A stretch of DNA of 64,000 nucleotides, taken from contig OX336389.2 in NCBI GenBank assembly GCA_946902985.2, positions 1,082,381,788 to 1,082,445,787 of the forward strand, written 5' to 3'. Shown here one piece after another: positions 23,868 to 35,462 of this stretch. Within the stretch, counting starts at the first letter, position 1, and the number at the start of each line of letters is the position of its first letter. The notes under the pieces are model-generated. The model did not search any database. It was given only the letters and a program-made list of their open reading frames with translations, and was not told where the DNA came from. The DNA is from Meconema thalassinum. Taxonomy: Eukaryota; Arthropoda; Insecta; Orthoptera; Tettigoniidae. The translations under genes and the position numbers were made by a program.

Positions 23868-25205
23868 ATGGGAGATGAGAACGAGATGATGACGTTACGT
23901 AGTGGTAACACAGTTAAAGGTACTGATGCAGAGGTAGTGGAGAAAGACTTAGCTAGCGGGAGTAACAATGTTCAGAGTTGCGGCGAGGTAGACAAGTCGG
24001 TTGAATCACAGAATAGTACGATGGGGGGCGCGGAAGACCTAGAAAAGATCAAAAACATAAATATAGAATCAGATACATTAGAAGAAAGGTTAATCAAGAT
24101 AATGGGAGATATGTTCGCAAAAGTTGGTCAAGGTATTACAGAAATAAACCAGAAAATAGACCAAAACAGCCAGAAAATAGATCAAATTAGTCAGAAAATA
24201 GATCAAAGTTTTACAAAATTAAAACATGGCATAGATGAATGGAATCAGGAACTAGCCCAAAGCACCAGAGAAGCAAAATGTGAACTAGAGCAAAAGAAAA
24301 TAGTATCACAGCCTATAATAAAACAGAATGTGGAATTTAACCAAAGATGGCAAGTGCTGGACAAGGAAACAGAAGAACATAAAAAGATAGAAATAGTCAA
24401 TAGTAGTTTATGTGAGAAAGAGCAAGAGGTAGAACAGAAAAGGGAGGAAGCGAATGAAGATGAGAGTAGATTAGAAATACAGAATCAAGAGGAGGAAAGA
24501 TTAGCTGAAAGGAGAACAGAAGTAGAGCAGAAATTAGAAATAGGTCATGACAAATTTTTTTAGCCTAATCAACAGTTAGAGGAGAGAGTTGAGGACCTGG
24601 AGGAAGAGATGATAGATCAGAGAATGAGAGAGGAGAATATGTTTGAAGAACAGTTAGGAGTAGAAATATGGGAGGTAGAAAAAACAATAGGTACTCAGGA
24701 TTGTAGAATCCAGGAAGTTGTTAAAGAGGAGAACAATCAGGTTAGAGTAAATGTTGAAAGTAGGATAGTGGAAATAGAGCAGGACATTAGGAAAAGTCTT
24801 CCTAAAGTAGGGGTAGTTTCTAGTTACGTAAACTTAGCTGAGATGGAGATGCGTGTGTTAGCACAAAGCCAGCAGGTAGATTACAGTGAACGAGGAAAGC
24901 AGATGACGGAAGTTAAAATTGGTAGGAGTAGGACAAAGCGGAAAAGCCAGGTCACATTGTTAGATGAGATTAGAAAGAGATATAAAGATAAGGATGAAGA
25001 TTACTATTTGGAATGGAGGTTAGAAGTAGAGATGTTAGGTGAAACGTTAGGAGGAGAGACTAAGAGTAGCTTTACTATAGATAAATATAGGCCTAGTAAT
25101 GAGGAAGTAGAGACTATTATTATGAGAAGAGAAGAAAGAGTAACAATTAAACCAGGGAGAAAGAAAGAAATGAGAGCAATAGAACAAGGAATCTTAAACG
25201 AATAG
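23868..25205 (+). pseudogene. Gag-like coiled-coil protein, one in-frame TAG
   Basis: Two open stretches (23868-24563 and 24609-25205) are in one frame. The TAG at 24561-24563 is the only break, and the next codons (PNQQLEERVEDLEEEM) continue the heptad pattern, giving 446 codons with one stop. The start ATG follows the LTR end by 127 bp. The N-terminal 60 residues contain MTLRSG; residues about 75-125 carry three QKIDQ(I/N/S)SQKIDQ-type repeats. Most of the rest is strongly charged with E, K, Q and R and should form a long coiled coil; the C-terminal ~90 residues are more mixed, ending near KKEMRAIEQG. No zinc knuckle or enzyme motif is present. Gag is inferred from position; the fold is not proven. 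Stop readthrough is possible but there is no typical readthrough context. Confidence 0.6.
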
Positions 25206-25322
25206 TGGAGTGTAAAGATAGGTCAAAGACTTAGTCGTGTAGTTAAAGTGTATTTATTTATTGTAATTAAATTAGGGAGTTATGACGTAGATATTAAAAT
25301 TATATACTACAATTAGAAGGTG

Positions 25323-25652
25323 AAAATCCACAGCCTGCTTCCAGTCTCCAACCGGGTCAGGAATGGAATGAATGAAGCCCCCATCTAGCGGCGACGATAT
25401 GAAGTGTGCCGGCTGCCGAAGCCTGTCGCACTCCTCTGGGGCAATGATTAAATGAATGACAGATGGAATGAAATGATAGTGGAGAGTGTTGCTGGAATGA
25501 AATTGTGACAGGGAAAACCGGAGTACCCGGAGAAAAACCTGTCTGCCTCCGTTCTGTCCAGCACAGATCTCACATGGAGTGACCGGGATTTGAACCACGG
25601 AACCAGCGGTGAGAGGCCAGCGTGCTGCCGCCTAAGCCACGGAGGCTTGAAC
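25323..25652 (-). mobile_element. tRNA-derived SINE, family E, inside the LTR element
   Basis: The minus strand shows the A-box-like GTGGCTTAGGCGGCAGCA and B box GGTTCAAATCCCGG. The body includes GGTTTTTCTCCGGGTACTCC and a tail toward 25323. The flanking AATTAGAAGGTG and AATAAGAAGGTA (25311-25322, 25653-25664) look like a slightly diverged target duplication. A related fragment is at 33560-33725. Confidence 0.75.
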
Positions 25653-25988
25653 AATAAGAAGGTAAAGAGTATTAATATAGATTAAGGTCGTGGAGCATGT
25701 GAGCTCATTGTTTAAATAGAAGTGTGGGGGGCGTAGATTAAAATTTTGGTGGATTTTTGAAGCCTGAAATCTTGTATCAGTTCAGAGTTGAATGAAAAAG
25801 TGAGGGAGCAGCAAATAAAAGCTTGTGCTTATAAACTAGGTAAAGACGGTGAACCGCTTATCGATATATAATTATATACTGTATTAAAAGGTGCGTAGTT
25901 TGCAGAAGTAAGTATCCCAAGAATATCTGAGAAAGTAATAACAGAAATGGTAAGTAACCTAATGAAAATAAGAACTATTATGACAACC

Positions 25989-26051
<63 letters not shown>

Positions 26052-26088
26052 GCAATGATGATAATAATAATAATAATAATAATAATAT
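25989..26088. repeat. (ATA)n microsatellite
   Basis: About 100 bp of AAT repeats with a small interruption near 26050. Confidence 0.95.
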
Positions 26089-26531
26089 AGAGATTCGTGA
26101 CTGATTTAAGATGATGTGATACAATGAGAATAAAATTAACGAGTTGAAGAAGTAAGTATCGATATGCAGTAAATAAATTTCATTTGAGGACAGCGAAGTC
26201 ATCAGTGACTACAGTTGGAGATATTTAGAAGTGGTTTAGAAGTGATGGATGGTAAGGCAGGGTGTGAAATAACCAACATATGATGGAAATAAGGAAGTAT
26301 TAAACTATAGGACATCTGGTACTTGGAGATGGATGTGTGTGTGTGTATGTATGTACGTGTGTGTGTGTAAATTTCACGTAAATGACGTGACTGAGGTAGT
26401 AAGTAAGGATGCCAGCGAGTTTTAATGCCGTTGAGCAATGAGGTTTCAGGTTGGTAAGTGGCCAAATGAAGTTATGGTGGAGGAAGGTTTTGGAGAAGTA
26501 AGTATGCCAGAGGAGATTAATAACTCTGAGC

Positions 26532-26651
26532 AGGAGGTTTTTGTGGTGTCTACGTGAATACGTAAAGTACTCGTAGATGTTGGGAGTTTTGAGGAGGTTT
26601 TTGTGGTGTCTACGTGAATACGTGAAGTACTCGTAGATGTTGGGAGTTTTG
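26532..26651. repeat. 60-bp tandem duplication
   Basis: Two near-identical 60-bp units start AGGAGGTTTTTGTGGTGTC at 26532 and 26592, with one visible base change. Confidence 0.9.
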
Positions 26652-26882
26652 AAGTATAAACAGAACGAATGTATGCACACAAGGAAACAGAGTAATGAGG
26701 GAGTACACCCAAGAGATGATCCAAGTTATAGTTTCAAGATCTTAATACGCAAGTTTTAGAACACAGCCAAATATATTGCAAGGCCAAATACCCAGTTAAA
26801 CCACTTGTAAATGTTACTGATGATGAGCGATAGCGAATTGATGGTGTGTTGTGTTGTTGTCCGGCACACATGAAAGTAAAAC

Positions 26883-26919
<37 letters not shown>

Positions 26920-26920
26920 T
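26883..26920. repeat. (AAT)n microsatellite
   Basis: A run of about 12 AAT units. Confidence 0.9.
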
Positions 26921-27766
26921 GGTTGGCTTAATATTTATAAGTTATTGAAAGGAATTTGTTATAATTCGAAGTTAATTGAGTTAAAGGTGGTAGGATTCAA
27001 GGAAGAGAAAGAGGTAAATAAAATACGACTAATTCGTGAGAAATTTAAATTGAGTAGCGGTTTACCAGTAGTTTGAGAGAGAAAGCATTGAGGGCTACTG
27101 AACTCTGAAGTTAGGTCAGAAGCGATGACAGCAATTAGATGAGGTGGAGAAGAATTGAGGGTGTTTTTCATATAATAATGATTAAGATACAGGGTGTGAA
27201 TATGATTTAGATTTGTGAGTAAGATAGTGTAGGATGGTTATAATAATAGTGTTAGATAAACAGTAATGGTAACGCATTGAGTTAATGTAAGGATATAAGG
27301 CTGGTAGGAGCGCAGGTAGTTGGTTAGATACAGTGTACCACTATGTCGCTAAGTTGTCTAATTTTGATACCATGAAGTGTTGTTTAGAATACATTTTCTG
27401 TAAGTAGTGACTACTGGGAAGAGTAATGTTTTGTTGAAAGATGGTGTTACACAAGGCAGAAGACATATCTTATCCTCCGACTTGTAATTGCATTTTGTAA
27501 GAGCAAACACATTGCGTGTGTATGCGTGTGCAATTATCCGTGTAAAATTCAATCTTCTACAGTTGAAATGCTGTATGCCATAAAGAACACCCTTCGAGTG
27601 AAATAAGTTCAGACAAACTGGATAACAAGAAACATTGAAAGAAATGACATTTTAAATGTATTGTTGATCTGAAGATTTGAGTGTATTGTGTATATGTTTT
27701 TAAGTGTTGTGTAATTGTTTTCAGGGGATGAGTCATTCTCAAAATTGGGAATTTATTCGTCGACTC

Positions 27767-27777
27767 ATGGGGGCGAT
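27767..27777 (+). promoter_or_regulatory. Polypurine tract
   Basis: ATGGGGGCGAT lies immediately before the TG of the 3' LTR, the expected place for plus-strand priming. Confidence 0.6.
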
Positions 27778-29176
27778 TGTGGTGTTTGTGCACCACACCC
27801 AAAACAATTGAACTAAGAGTACTATATTGATATGCAATTGCAACGATAGTGCATGCATATATTTATTGTGTTTAAGGGTAATATAAAATCATATGTTCAT
27901 TTTCATCCATTCTTGTAATTAGACGTCGACCCGAGATTTCAAACCGTAAATTTACAACCCCTCCCCCAATAAATATATTTCTTGAGCTCACTTGTGGAAC
28001 TAACAACTGACAATAGATACCGCTTGAACCGTCATAAAACCGCTTATGAAGAGGCAGGAAGAATGGAAAGGGAGCCACAACCAGGAGTGACCCTCGGTAG
28101 CCAACAGGCTAATTCTAAAAGATGTCGGAACAATGGACCCTACAGCTTTTTAGAATAAATTGTTTTACGACGAGAAAACTGCAACATTGTGATTTTTAAG
28201 GAAGATACCGCTACATGACACCAATATGGAAGTGTGTCATTGGGGGAGAGACCTTCACCCCAGTATAGCCACTTGGTGCGTGATAAAGGACTTACTTCGG
28301 CCAATAATGAAGGAGCGTCACTTTCTGTAGACAATACTTTGATATTGCAATTGGCAGATCCCCTACTGCTGGTGGGAGATATAATTGCCATATATAAGCC
28401 GGAACAGAGCTGTATGGAGAGGGAGAATATTATTATGTTTTCACTTGAAAGCACTCCAAATTCTAAACTTGGACCTCACTTGTTGAGATTCACTACCAAA
28501 GTTCATAAAGTTCAACTAGTAAACTCAGTGGAGATCTAGCTAGGATATTTCCAGCATTGCGCTGAATATCGAAGACGAGTGAAACCATTCCATTCACTCA
28601 GCTAGGCGACAGCATCTGTGCAATTAGTGTGCAGATAGCTTTATCAGGGAGGATTGGTACTTCGAACCATGGAAGACCACGCGAGATGTCTACTTCAGGA
28701 ACGAGATACCTCCGCCAACATCGCCCATGAAGATCTACAACCCGGTGAGCTCATGCATATTTGTCAATTGCAAGTCGGACGTAAATACTATTAACTTCAA
28801 TAATTTAAAGAAATAACTTCCCCTTTTTATTTTATCTGTTTGAAAGGTCGCAAGACGTCATTCATCTCATCCTGTGTTTGTTAATAAATTATTTTTTTCA
28901 ATCTATGACTTTCTGTCAAGATTTACCCCATGCTAGACTTCCCAGAGGTCAAAATAAATAGAATAAGGTGTTTTACAGCTAGCCTTTGTTGCCCCTCCCC
29001 CGAAAGTAAAGAATCTCAATTTAATAAATATAAATTTATCTCACAACCGTCTGTTGGAGATTGGCGCCCTATTAACCCAGCTATTTACTGCACTCATTTT
29101 ATATCACGAGCTAGGAAACGTTACAACATGTCACCCAAGCATGGGCCAAGCTGTGCACTAGCCGCGAAACGTCACA
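27778..29176 (+). repeat. 3' LTR (1399 bp)
   Basis: Same length as the 5' LTR and nearly identical; ends CGAAACGTCACA, followed by the target duplication AAAT. Confidence 0.92.
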
Positions 29177-29180
29177 AAAT

Positions 29181-30240
29181 GAATGTTGGCGATGCGTTCA
29201 TACACAATTCATCCGATTGCTGTCAAATTTTGGTGGGTTGTTGTGCATACTCCATGGAAAGTTATAGGCAGAGTAAATCCAATTAACAATAGATGGCGCG
29301 CGTGTAGCTTCAACAAAATAGCGTGCGATTCGTTTAAAAAAAAGTCCCACATGCGTTCGTATACCATTCATCCCATTGCGATGAAACTTGGCTGAGATGT
29401 TGTGTACACTTCAGGGAAGGTTTCTGGCTGAGTAAATCCACTTAACAATAGGTAGCGCACGAGTAGATTCAACAAATGAGCAACGACGCGCGAAGCGGTT
29501 CAACAAAAGTCCCGTATGCGTACATATACCATTCGTCCGATAGCGATGAAACTTGGGTGAGATGTTGTGTTCACTCAAGGGAAGGCTTCTGGTTTAGTAA
29601 ATCTATTTCATAATAAGTAGCGCACGAGTAGATTCAACAAATGAGCGACGACGTGCGAAGTGTTTCAACAAAGTCCCTTATACGTTCGTATACCATTCGT
29701 CTAATAGCTATGAAACTTGGGTGTGATGTTGTGTACACTCCAGGGAAGACGTCTGGGTTAGTAAATCTATTTCACAATAGGTAGCGAACGAGTAAATTCA
29801 ACAAATGAACGACGACGTGCGAATCGTTTCAACAAAGTCCCGTATGCGTTCATATACCATTCGTCCAATAGCTATGAAACTTGGGTTAGTAGATCCACAT
29901 TAAAATAGGTAGCACACGAGTAGATTCAACAAACGAGCGACGACGCGGGAAGCGTTTCAACAAAGTCCCGTATGCGTTCATATGCCATTTAACCGAATGG
30001 GATGAAATTTTGATGAATTGTTGTGTACACTTACGTGACGGTTACTAACTTAGTAAATGCATTTCAGAGTAGGTAGCGCACGAGTAGATTCAACAAATGA
30101 GTGACAGCACACGAATCGATAAAACGAAATTCCGCATGCGTCCATTTGCCATTCATCCCATTGCGATGAACTGTTGGTGAGTTGTTGTGCACGCTCCGAC
30201 GAATGTTTCTAAATTATTTAATCCATTTTACGATAGTTTA
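29181..30240. repeat. ~165-bp tandem array in Helitron 2
   Basis: Units marked by GCGTTCATA(T/C)A(C/A)CATTC recur near 29193, 29353, 29520, 29683, 29846, 29978 and 30139. Each carries TAGCGCACGAGTAGATTCAA and GATGAAACTTGGGTGAGATG variants. The first unit of the array, at 22218, is separated from the rest by the LTR element. Confidence 0.85.
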
Positions 30241-30357
30241 GAGGCAGTTAACGGAAAATGAAAAAAATGTTGTGTATCCAAAAGCACTTTAAGGAACAAA
30301 ATTACAATGCCAACACTGTCATTGACTGGCATTGCAACGCATGCCTGGCACAGCATG

Positions 30358-33177
30358 TACATATATGAAAAGGAATGTATGTCTGTTCGTCTTTTATGCG
30401 TTCATAAACCATTCATCCGATTGCGATCAAATCTTGGTGAGTTGTTATACACAATTCCGGGATGGTTATAGGCATAGTCAAACCATTTCACAAAAGATCG
30501 CGCGCGAGTAGTTGAAAAAATGACTGACGGCGATGCGTTCATATACAATTCATCCGATTGCGATCAAATATTGGTGAGTTGTAGTGCACACACGCGAGAA
30601 ATTTATAGTCGTAATAAATCCAATTTAAAATAGATGGCGCGTGAGTAGCTTCAACAAAATGGCGTGCGGTTCGTTTCAACAAAGTCCCACATGCATTCAT
30701 AAATCATTCATCCCATTGCGTTGAAACTTGGGTGAGATGTTGTGTACACTTTCAGGGAAGGTTTCTGGCTTAGTAAATCTTATTTACAATAGGTAGCGCA
30801 CGAATAGATTCAACGAGTGAGCGAAGACGTGCGAAGCGTTTCAACAACGACCCGTATGCGTTCATATACCATTCGTCTGATAGCGATGAAACTTGGGTGA
30901 GATGTTGTTTACACTCCAGGGAAGGTTTCTGGCCTCGTAAATCTACTTTACGATAGGTAGGGCACGAGTTGATACAACAAATGAGCGACGACGCGCGAAG
31001 CGTTTCAACAAAGTCCCATATGCGTTCATATACCATTCGTCCGATTGCGACGAAACTTGGATGAGATATTATGTACACTCCAGGGAAGGTTTCAGGCTTA
31101 GTAAATCCATTTTACAATAGGTAGCGCACGAGTAGATTCAACAAATGAGTGACGACGCGCGAAGCGTTTCAACAACGTCCCGTATGCATTCATATACCAT
31201 TCGTCCGATAGCGATGAAACTTGGGTGAGATGTTGTGTACACTCCAGGGAAGGTTTCTGGCTTACTACGTGCCCTTTAAAGTAGGTAGCGCATGAGTAGA
31301 TTCATATTATGAGCGACGGCACGCGAATCGTTTCAACAAAGTCCCGTATGCGTTCATATGCCATTCATCAGATTGCGATGAACTATGATGAGTTATTGTG
31401 TACACGCCAGGGAAGGTTTTCGACTTAGCAACTCCATTTTTTAATATTTTGCGCACAAGTAGATGCAACAAATCAGTGATGACGCGTGAAGCGTTTCGAC
31501 AAAATCCTGTAAGCGTTCATATACCATTCATTGATTGCGATGAAACTTGAATGAGTTGTTGGGCACACTCCTGGGATATTTATAGGCGTAGTTAATCCAA
31601 TTTACAATATATAGCGCGCGAGTAGTTTAAACAAATGAGTGAAGGCGTTGCGTTCATACACAATTTAACCGACTGTGATCAAATTTTGGTGAGTTGTTGG
31701 GCGCCCTCGCGGGAACGTTATAGGCATAGTAAACCCAATTTACAATAGATAGCGTGCGAGTAGATTCAACAAAATTGAGTGCGATTCGTTTCAAAAAAAT
31801 CCCACATGCGTTCATATACTATTCATCCGATTGCGATAAAACTTTGGTGAACCGTTGAGTACACTTCAGGGAAGGTTTCAGGCTTAGTAAATCTGTTTTA
31901 CAATTGGTAGCGCATGAGTAGATTCAACAAATGAGTGACGGCACGCGAATCGTTTAAACAAAATCCCGTATGTGTTTATTTGCCATTCATCCGATTGTGA
32001 TGAAACTTTGATTTGTTGTCGTGTACACGCCAGGGAAGGTCTTCTACTTAGTAAATCCATTTTACTATATTGGTAGAGCACGAGTAGATTCAACAAATGA
32101 GCGACGACGTGCGAAGCGTTTCAACAAAGGTCCGTAGGCGTTCATATACCATTCGTCCGATAGCGATGAAACTTGGGTGAGGTGTTGTGAACACTCCGGG
32201 AAAGGTTTCTGGCTTAGTATATGCATTTTACAATAGGTAGCGCACGAGTAGATTCATCTAATGGGCGACGGCACGCGAATCGTTTCAACAAAGTCCCGTA
32301 TGCGTTCATATGACATTCATCCGATTGCGATGAAACTTTGAAGATTTTTTGTGTACAATCCAGGAAGGGTTTCTGGCTTAGTACATGCACTTTACAATAG
32401 GTAGCGCACGAGTACATTCAACAAATGAGCGACGGCACGCAAATCGTTTCAACAAAGTCCCGTATGCGTTCATATACCATTCATCCAACTGCTAGGAAAC
32501 TTAGGTGGATCGGTGAGGACACTCCAGGGAAGGTTTCAGGCTTAGTAAATCCATTTTACAATAGGTAGCGTACGAGTAGATTCAACAAATGAGTGACGGC
32601 ATGCGAATTGTTTAAACGAAATCCCGTATGCGTTGATATGTCATTCATACGATTGCGATGAAAGTTCGATGAGGTATTGTGTACACGCCAGGGATGGGTT
32701 TCGACTTAGTAAATCCATTGTACAATATTTAGCGCACGAGTAGATGCAACAAATGAGTGACGACGCTTGAAGCGTTTCAACAAAATCCTGTATGCGTTCA
32801 TATACCATTCATCGGTTGTGATGAAACTTTGATGAGTAGTTGTGTGCACTTACGAGTAGGTTTCTAACTTAGTCAATCCATTTCACAGTAGGTAGTGAAC
32901 GAGTTGATTTAACAAATGAGTGACAGCACACGAATCGTATAAATGAAATTCCGTATGTATTCATATGCTAATCATCCGATTGCAATGAAACTTAGGTGAG
33001 TTGTTGTGGACGTTCCCACGACTGTTTCTAAATTAGTTAATCTATTTTACGATAGTTTGGAGGCAGTCAGCGGAAATTGAAAAAAAGAATTGTGTATCCA
33101 AAAGCACTTCAAGAAACAAAATTACAACGCCAACCCTTTCTTTGATTGGCATTGCAACGCATGCCGGGTTCAGCTAG
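30358..33177 (+). mobile_element. Helitron-like rolling-circle element 3 with a long tandem array
   Basis: Starts TACATATATGAAAAGGAATG and has the same 5' segment as element 2 (GTCTTTTATGCGTTCATAAA). It ends CAGCTAG followed by T, with a 3' hairpin at 33148-33165 (GGCAT/ATGCC arms plus inner GC/GC pairs) ending 12 nt before the terminus. This matches Helitron 3' ends. Between the ends are about 16 units of ~165 bp (30400-33000). No protein is encoded; open frames inside are satellite shadows. Confidence 0.75.
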
Positions 33178-33189
33178 TCTTTTATAAAA

Positions 33190-33365
33190 GATCTTTATCA
33201 AGGATCGTTGATAGTGCGGCCTTTAACGTGCCGCAAGCCAACGACACGACACAGGGATGTTACCTTTAAAATCACACTGACCAGAGCCGGATTGAACCCG
33301 TAAACTTCGAGTCAGCTAGACAACAACTAATTGTCTGGACCATTAAGGCTTGCAGTCATGTTGAT
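33190..33365 (-). mobile_element. tRNA-headed SINE fragment
   Basis: The minus strand shows TTAATGGTCCAGACAA as the A-box region and GGGTTCAATCCGG as the B box, followed by a body with GTGTCGTTGGCTTGCGG. Borders are approximate. Confidence 0.5.
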
Positions 33366-33559
33366 GGATATGATTAATCCTGTAATAATTAAAAACCCAC
33401 AGAATTCCGTACGAGTTTCCGCCATAAACAGCTAATAACACAATACCAGCGGCCAGATTTCAACAGCTCTGGTCTTCCCCTTAATCATACTTTTATACCA
33501 GTTACTGTTGACACAGCATCACTCCGTGACTGATACCCTGTCGTACTCCTTCGAAGCGA

Positions 33560-33725
33560 TGATAAATAATAGGGTATTGCATGAATTAATTAGACAGGGG
33601 AGAACGGAGACCTCTGGCTCCATCTCCACTCTTACCGGCACAAATTTCACATGCACTGACCATGATTTGAACTGGGATGCAGCGTTTGAAGGCCGGTGTT
33701 TAAACTTCACTAAAGTGAGGAGTTT
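33560..33725 (-). mobile_element. SINE fragment, family E-like
   Basis: Resembles 25500-25640: a GAGAACGGAGACC segment, then CACAAATTTCACATGCACTG and a degraded B box (GATTTGAACTGG). The head is incomplete. Confidence 0.5.
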
Positions 33726-34632
33726 AAGTACTCACCCTCAGCTTTTTTTCACAGTCATTTGCCCTTCGACCATGTGTTCAAATCTCGGCAGGACCAAGTG
33801 ACATGTATGATGGACAGAACTTACGAAACAACGCATTAACATGCGATTTCAAACATCCTTCCACACCAGGGCTGATTATCGAATTTATTTTGTCCTTCAC
33901 AACAACATCAATCAATCAATCACTTCCACACTTACAAAACAGGCTACACAGCACTAACGGTCCAAATATCCCAAGCCATTATGTGAGGTTTCAACAACAA
34001 CAACAACAACAAGAAAATTTACTTACGTAGGTGTTTTACAAGACGAGTACCGCTATCCACATACCAGCTGATACCCTCTCCTCCTCAACAGGAAGGTCAA
34101 TGCTCCGATTACGCAACAACATCTCACCCCGCCCTCACCACGCCTCACACTATCTCGCCTTGCCCCAAGTCCCCCAGACTTGGATTGCACCTTATGCTTG
34201 GACAGTTTCTGAAAAATCTACAAAAATTGACTTTCTAATGTTTAATTTTAAATTTAAAGATAGGTGACATCTTATTTTACCTAGGAAGCTTAGAATAGTT
34301 TCTTCTATCACCAGTGTAACGGACTTCATGTGTATCAATTACACCCTGTATAACACATTAATATCGACAATCCACTATTTAATACAGTTACAAGGACGAA
34401 ACTTAGCAAATATGTTGTCTCACATGAAAGGCTTTTTTTTTTCAGGAGACGCATGAAAACCGACTCCATACATTCAAAATGGTGGATGGGCGTACTTTTG
34501 TAATGTTTCAGTCAATTCCTATGGATAAAAGGTGTAAATACAACGAAACTTAGTACACGGGGGGGGGGGGGGGGCGAACTCGTGACGTAACGTTCATCAC
34601 AAGAAAACTGAATAATACTCCTTGAGTTATAA
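33726..34632. other. No identified gene; contains a 16-nt G run
   Basis: No gene was recognised. A short CAA run lies at about 33992-34011 and a homopolymer of 16 G at 34559-34574. Confidence 0.35.
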
Positions 34633-34640
34633 CTTATAAC

Positions 34641-35454
34641 TAGGGCTCGGATCGATATGCTCGATAAAATCTCCAGATATGCTCGAAAACCATGTGTTTT
34701 ATGCTCGATAGATATGCTCGAAAAAAACATTATATGCTCGAAAACCCCATTATAATCCCATTATATGCTCGATAGATATGCTCGAAACCCCCATTATATA
34801 CGGTTAAATATGCAGAATATGCTCGAAAAACACCGTTAAAAACTATAGAAAGGAAAGTGAAACGAAAAAAACCAATAACATACCTTTAAATACGAGCTTT
34901 ATTTTCTAATTGTATGTATGATACACTGCAATATTCTCGCATTCAAGTTTTACAAGTATATATAAGAGAAGTGCTCTTATAAAGATACAGTTTAAAAGTT
35001 AATTACAAAATGTTCAGAATTAGGCGAGTCAATGAAGTAGATCTGCATTGGTCTGTACAACAAGAAATTTTCTATGTTTTCAGTTTTGAATTATTTTCTT
35101 AAATCAGTCAATAAAAGTTTCAATGACGAAAACGACCTCACAAAAGGTTAAAGCCTGCGGTTCTATTATTCGCACCAGATAGGCTTTTCAATAATTATTT
35201 CTGTTTTCGAACCTTAAGGATTGTCAGGGCCCGAATTCGGGGGAGAATTCGAAGAAAAACAAACTATTTAGACGAAACCCACAAGAATATGCATTTATAT
35301 GCTTCTATTCTGAAAACTGCGGTTTTATGCATTTATATGCTCGATAAATTTCAATTCTGTTGGTTCCAGAGAGGTGAAAATACCACCGAAAGGCTTCTTT
35401 CAATGTGTACTATTCAGGAAAAAAATATGCAATTATGCTCGAATCCGAGCCCTA
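34641..35454. mobile_element. hAT-type non-autonomous DNA element
   Basis: Terminal inverted repeats TAGGGCTCGGAT (12 bp, perfect) at 34641 and 35443-35454; an 8-bp target duplication CTTATAAC at 34633-34640 and 35455-35462. Both length and TAGGG-type ends fit the hAT superfamily. Subterminal repeats with the core ATGCTCGA occur at least eight times within the first 190 bp and a few times near the right end; in hAT elements such motifs can bind transposase. No transposase frame is present. Confidence 0.85.
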
Positions 35455-35462
35455 CTTATAAC

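Larger units (their letters stand above)
25206..27777. other. Non-coding 3' internal region of the LTR element
   Basis: Apart from one SINE, trinucleotide runs and a 60-bp duplication (listed separately), there is no recognisable gene. The place where pol would be found is empty of any retroviral motif. Confidence 0.6.
22342..29176 (+). mobile_element. Complete non-autonomous LTR retroelement with Gag-like ORF only
   Basis: Two direct repeats of exactly 1399 bp (22342-23740 and 27778-29176), each TG...CA, bound an internal region of 4037 bp. A 4-bp target duplication AAAT lies at 22338-22341 and 29177-29180. The joined flanks reproduce an undisturbed repeat unit seen at about 31625-31655, which acts as an empty site. 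I noticed about seven substitutions between the LTRs (for example at 23629 and 23738), which points to a fairly recent insertion. The internal region encodes only a coiled-coil protein (23868-25205); no protease, reverse transcriptase, RNase H or integrase motif was found in six frames, so it must rely on enzymes from another element. Confidence 0.9.
21945..30357 (+). mobile_element. Helitron-like rolling-circle element 2, interrupted by an LTR element and a SINE
   Basis: Begins immediately after the CTAG of element 1 with TATATATATAAAAATAAATG, shares the segment TCTTTTATGCGTTCATAAAC with the start of element 3, and ends with the same hairpin as element 3 (30328-30345), 12 nt before CAGCATG. 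The terminal CTAG seems mutated to CATG. Without the LTR element and the SINE it is about 1.3 kb and mostly consists of ~165-bp repeat units. No Rep/helicase is encoded. Confidence 0.65.

Noticed and set aside
26200..26724. Threonine/histidine-rich minus-strand frames near the (GT)n and 60-bp repeats
   Set aside because: They arise from low-complexity and tandem-repeat sequence in the non-coding part of the LTR element.
30770..32417. Minus-strand reading frames of 67-102 codons
   Set aside because: They repeat with the ~165-bp satellite period and are shadows of the tandem array.
29181..33000. Regular repeats resembling a CRISPR array
   Set aside because: Units are ~165 bp, degenerate and contiguous with no unique spacers, no cas genes, and the genome is eukaryotic.
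34559..34574. 16-nt G run as a quadruplex element
   Set aside because: A single homopolymer; the 20-nt C run at 37609 is alike. Sequencing or slippage explains both better than function.
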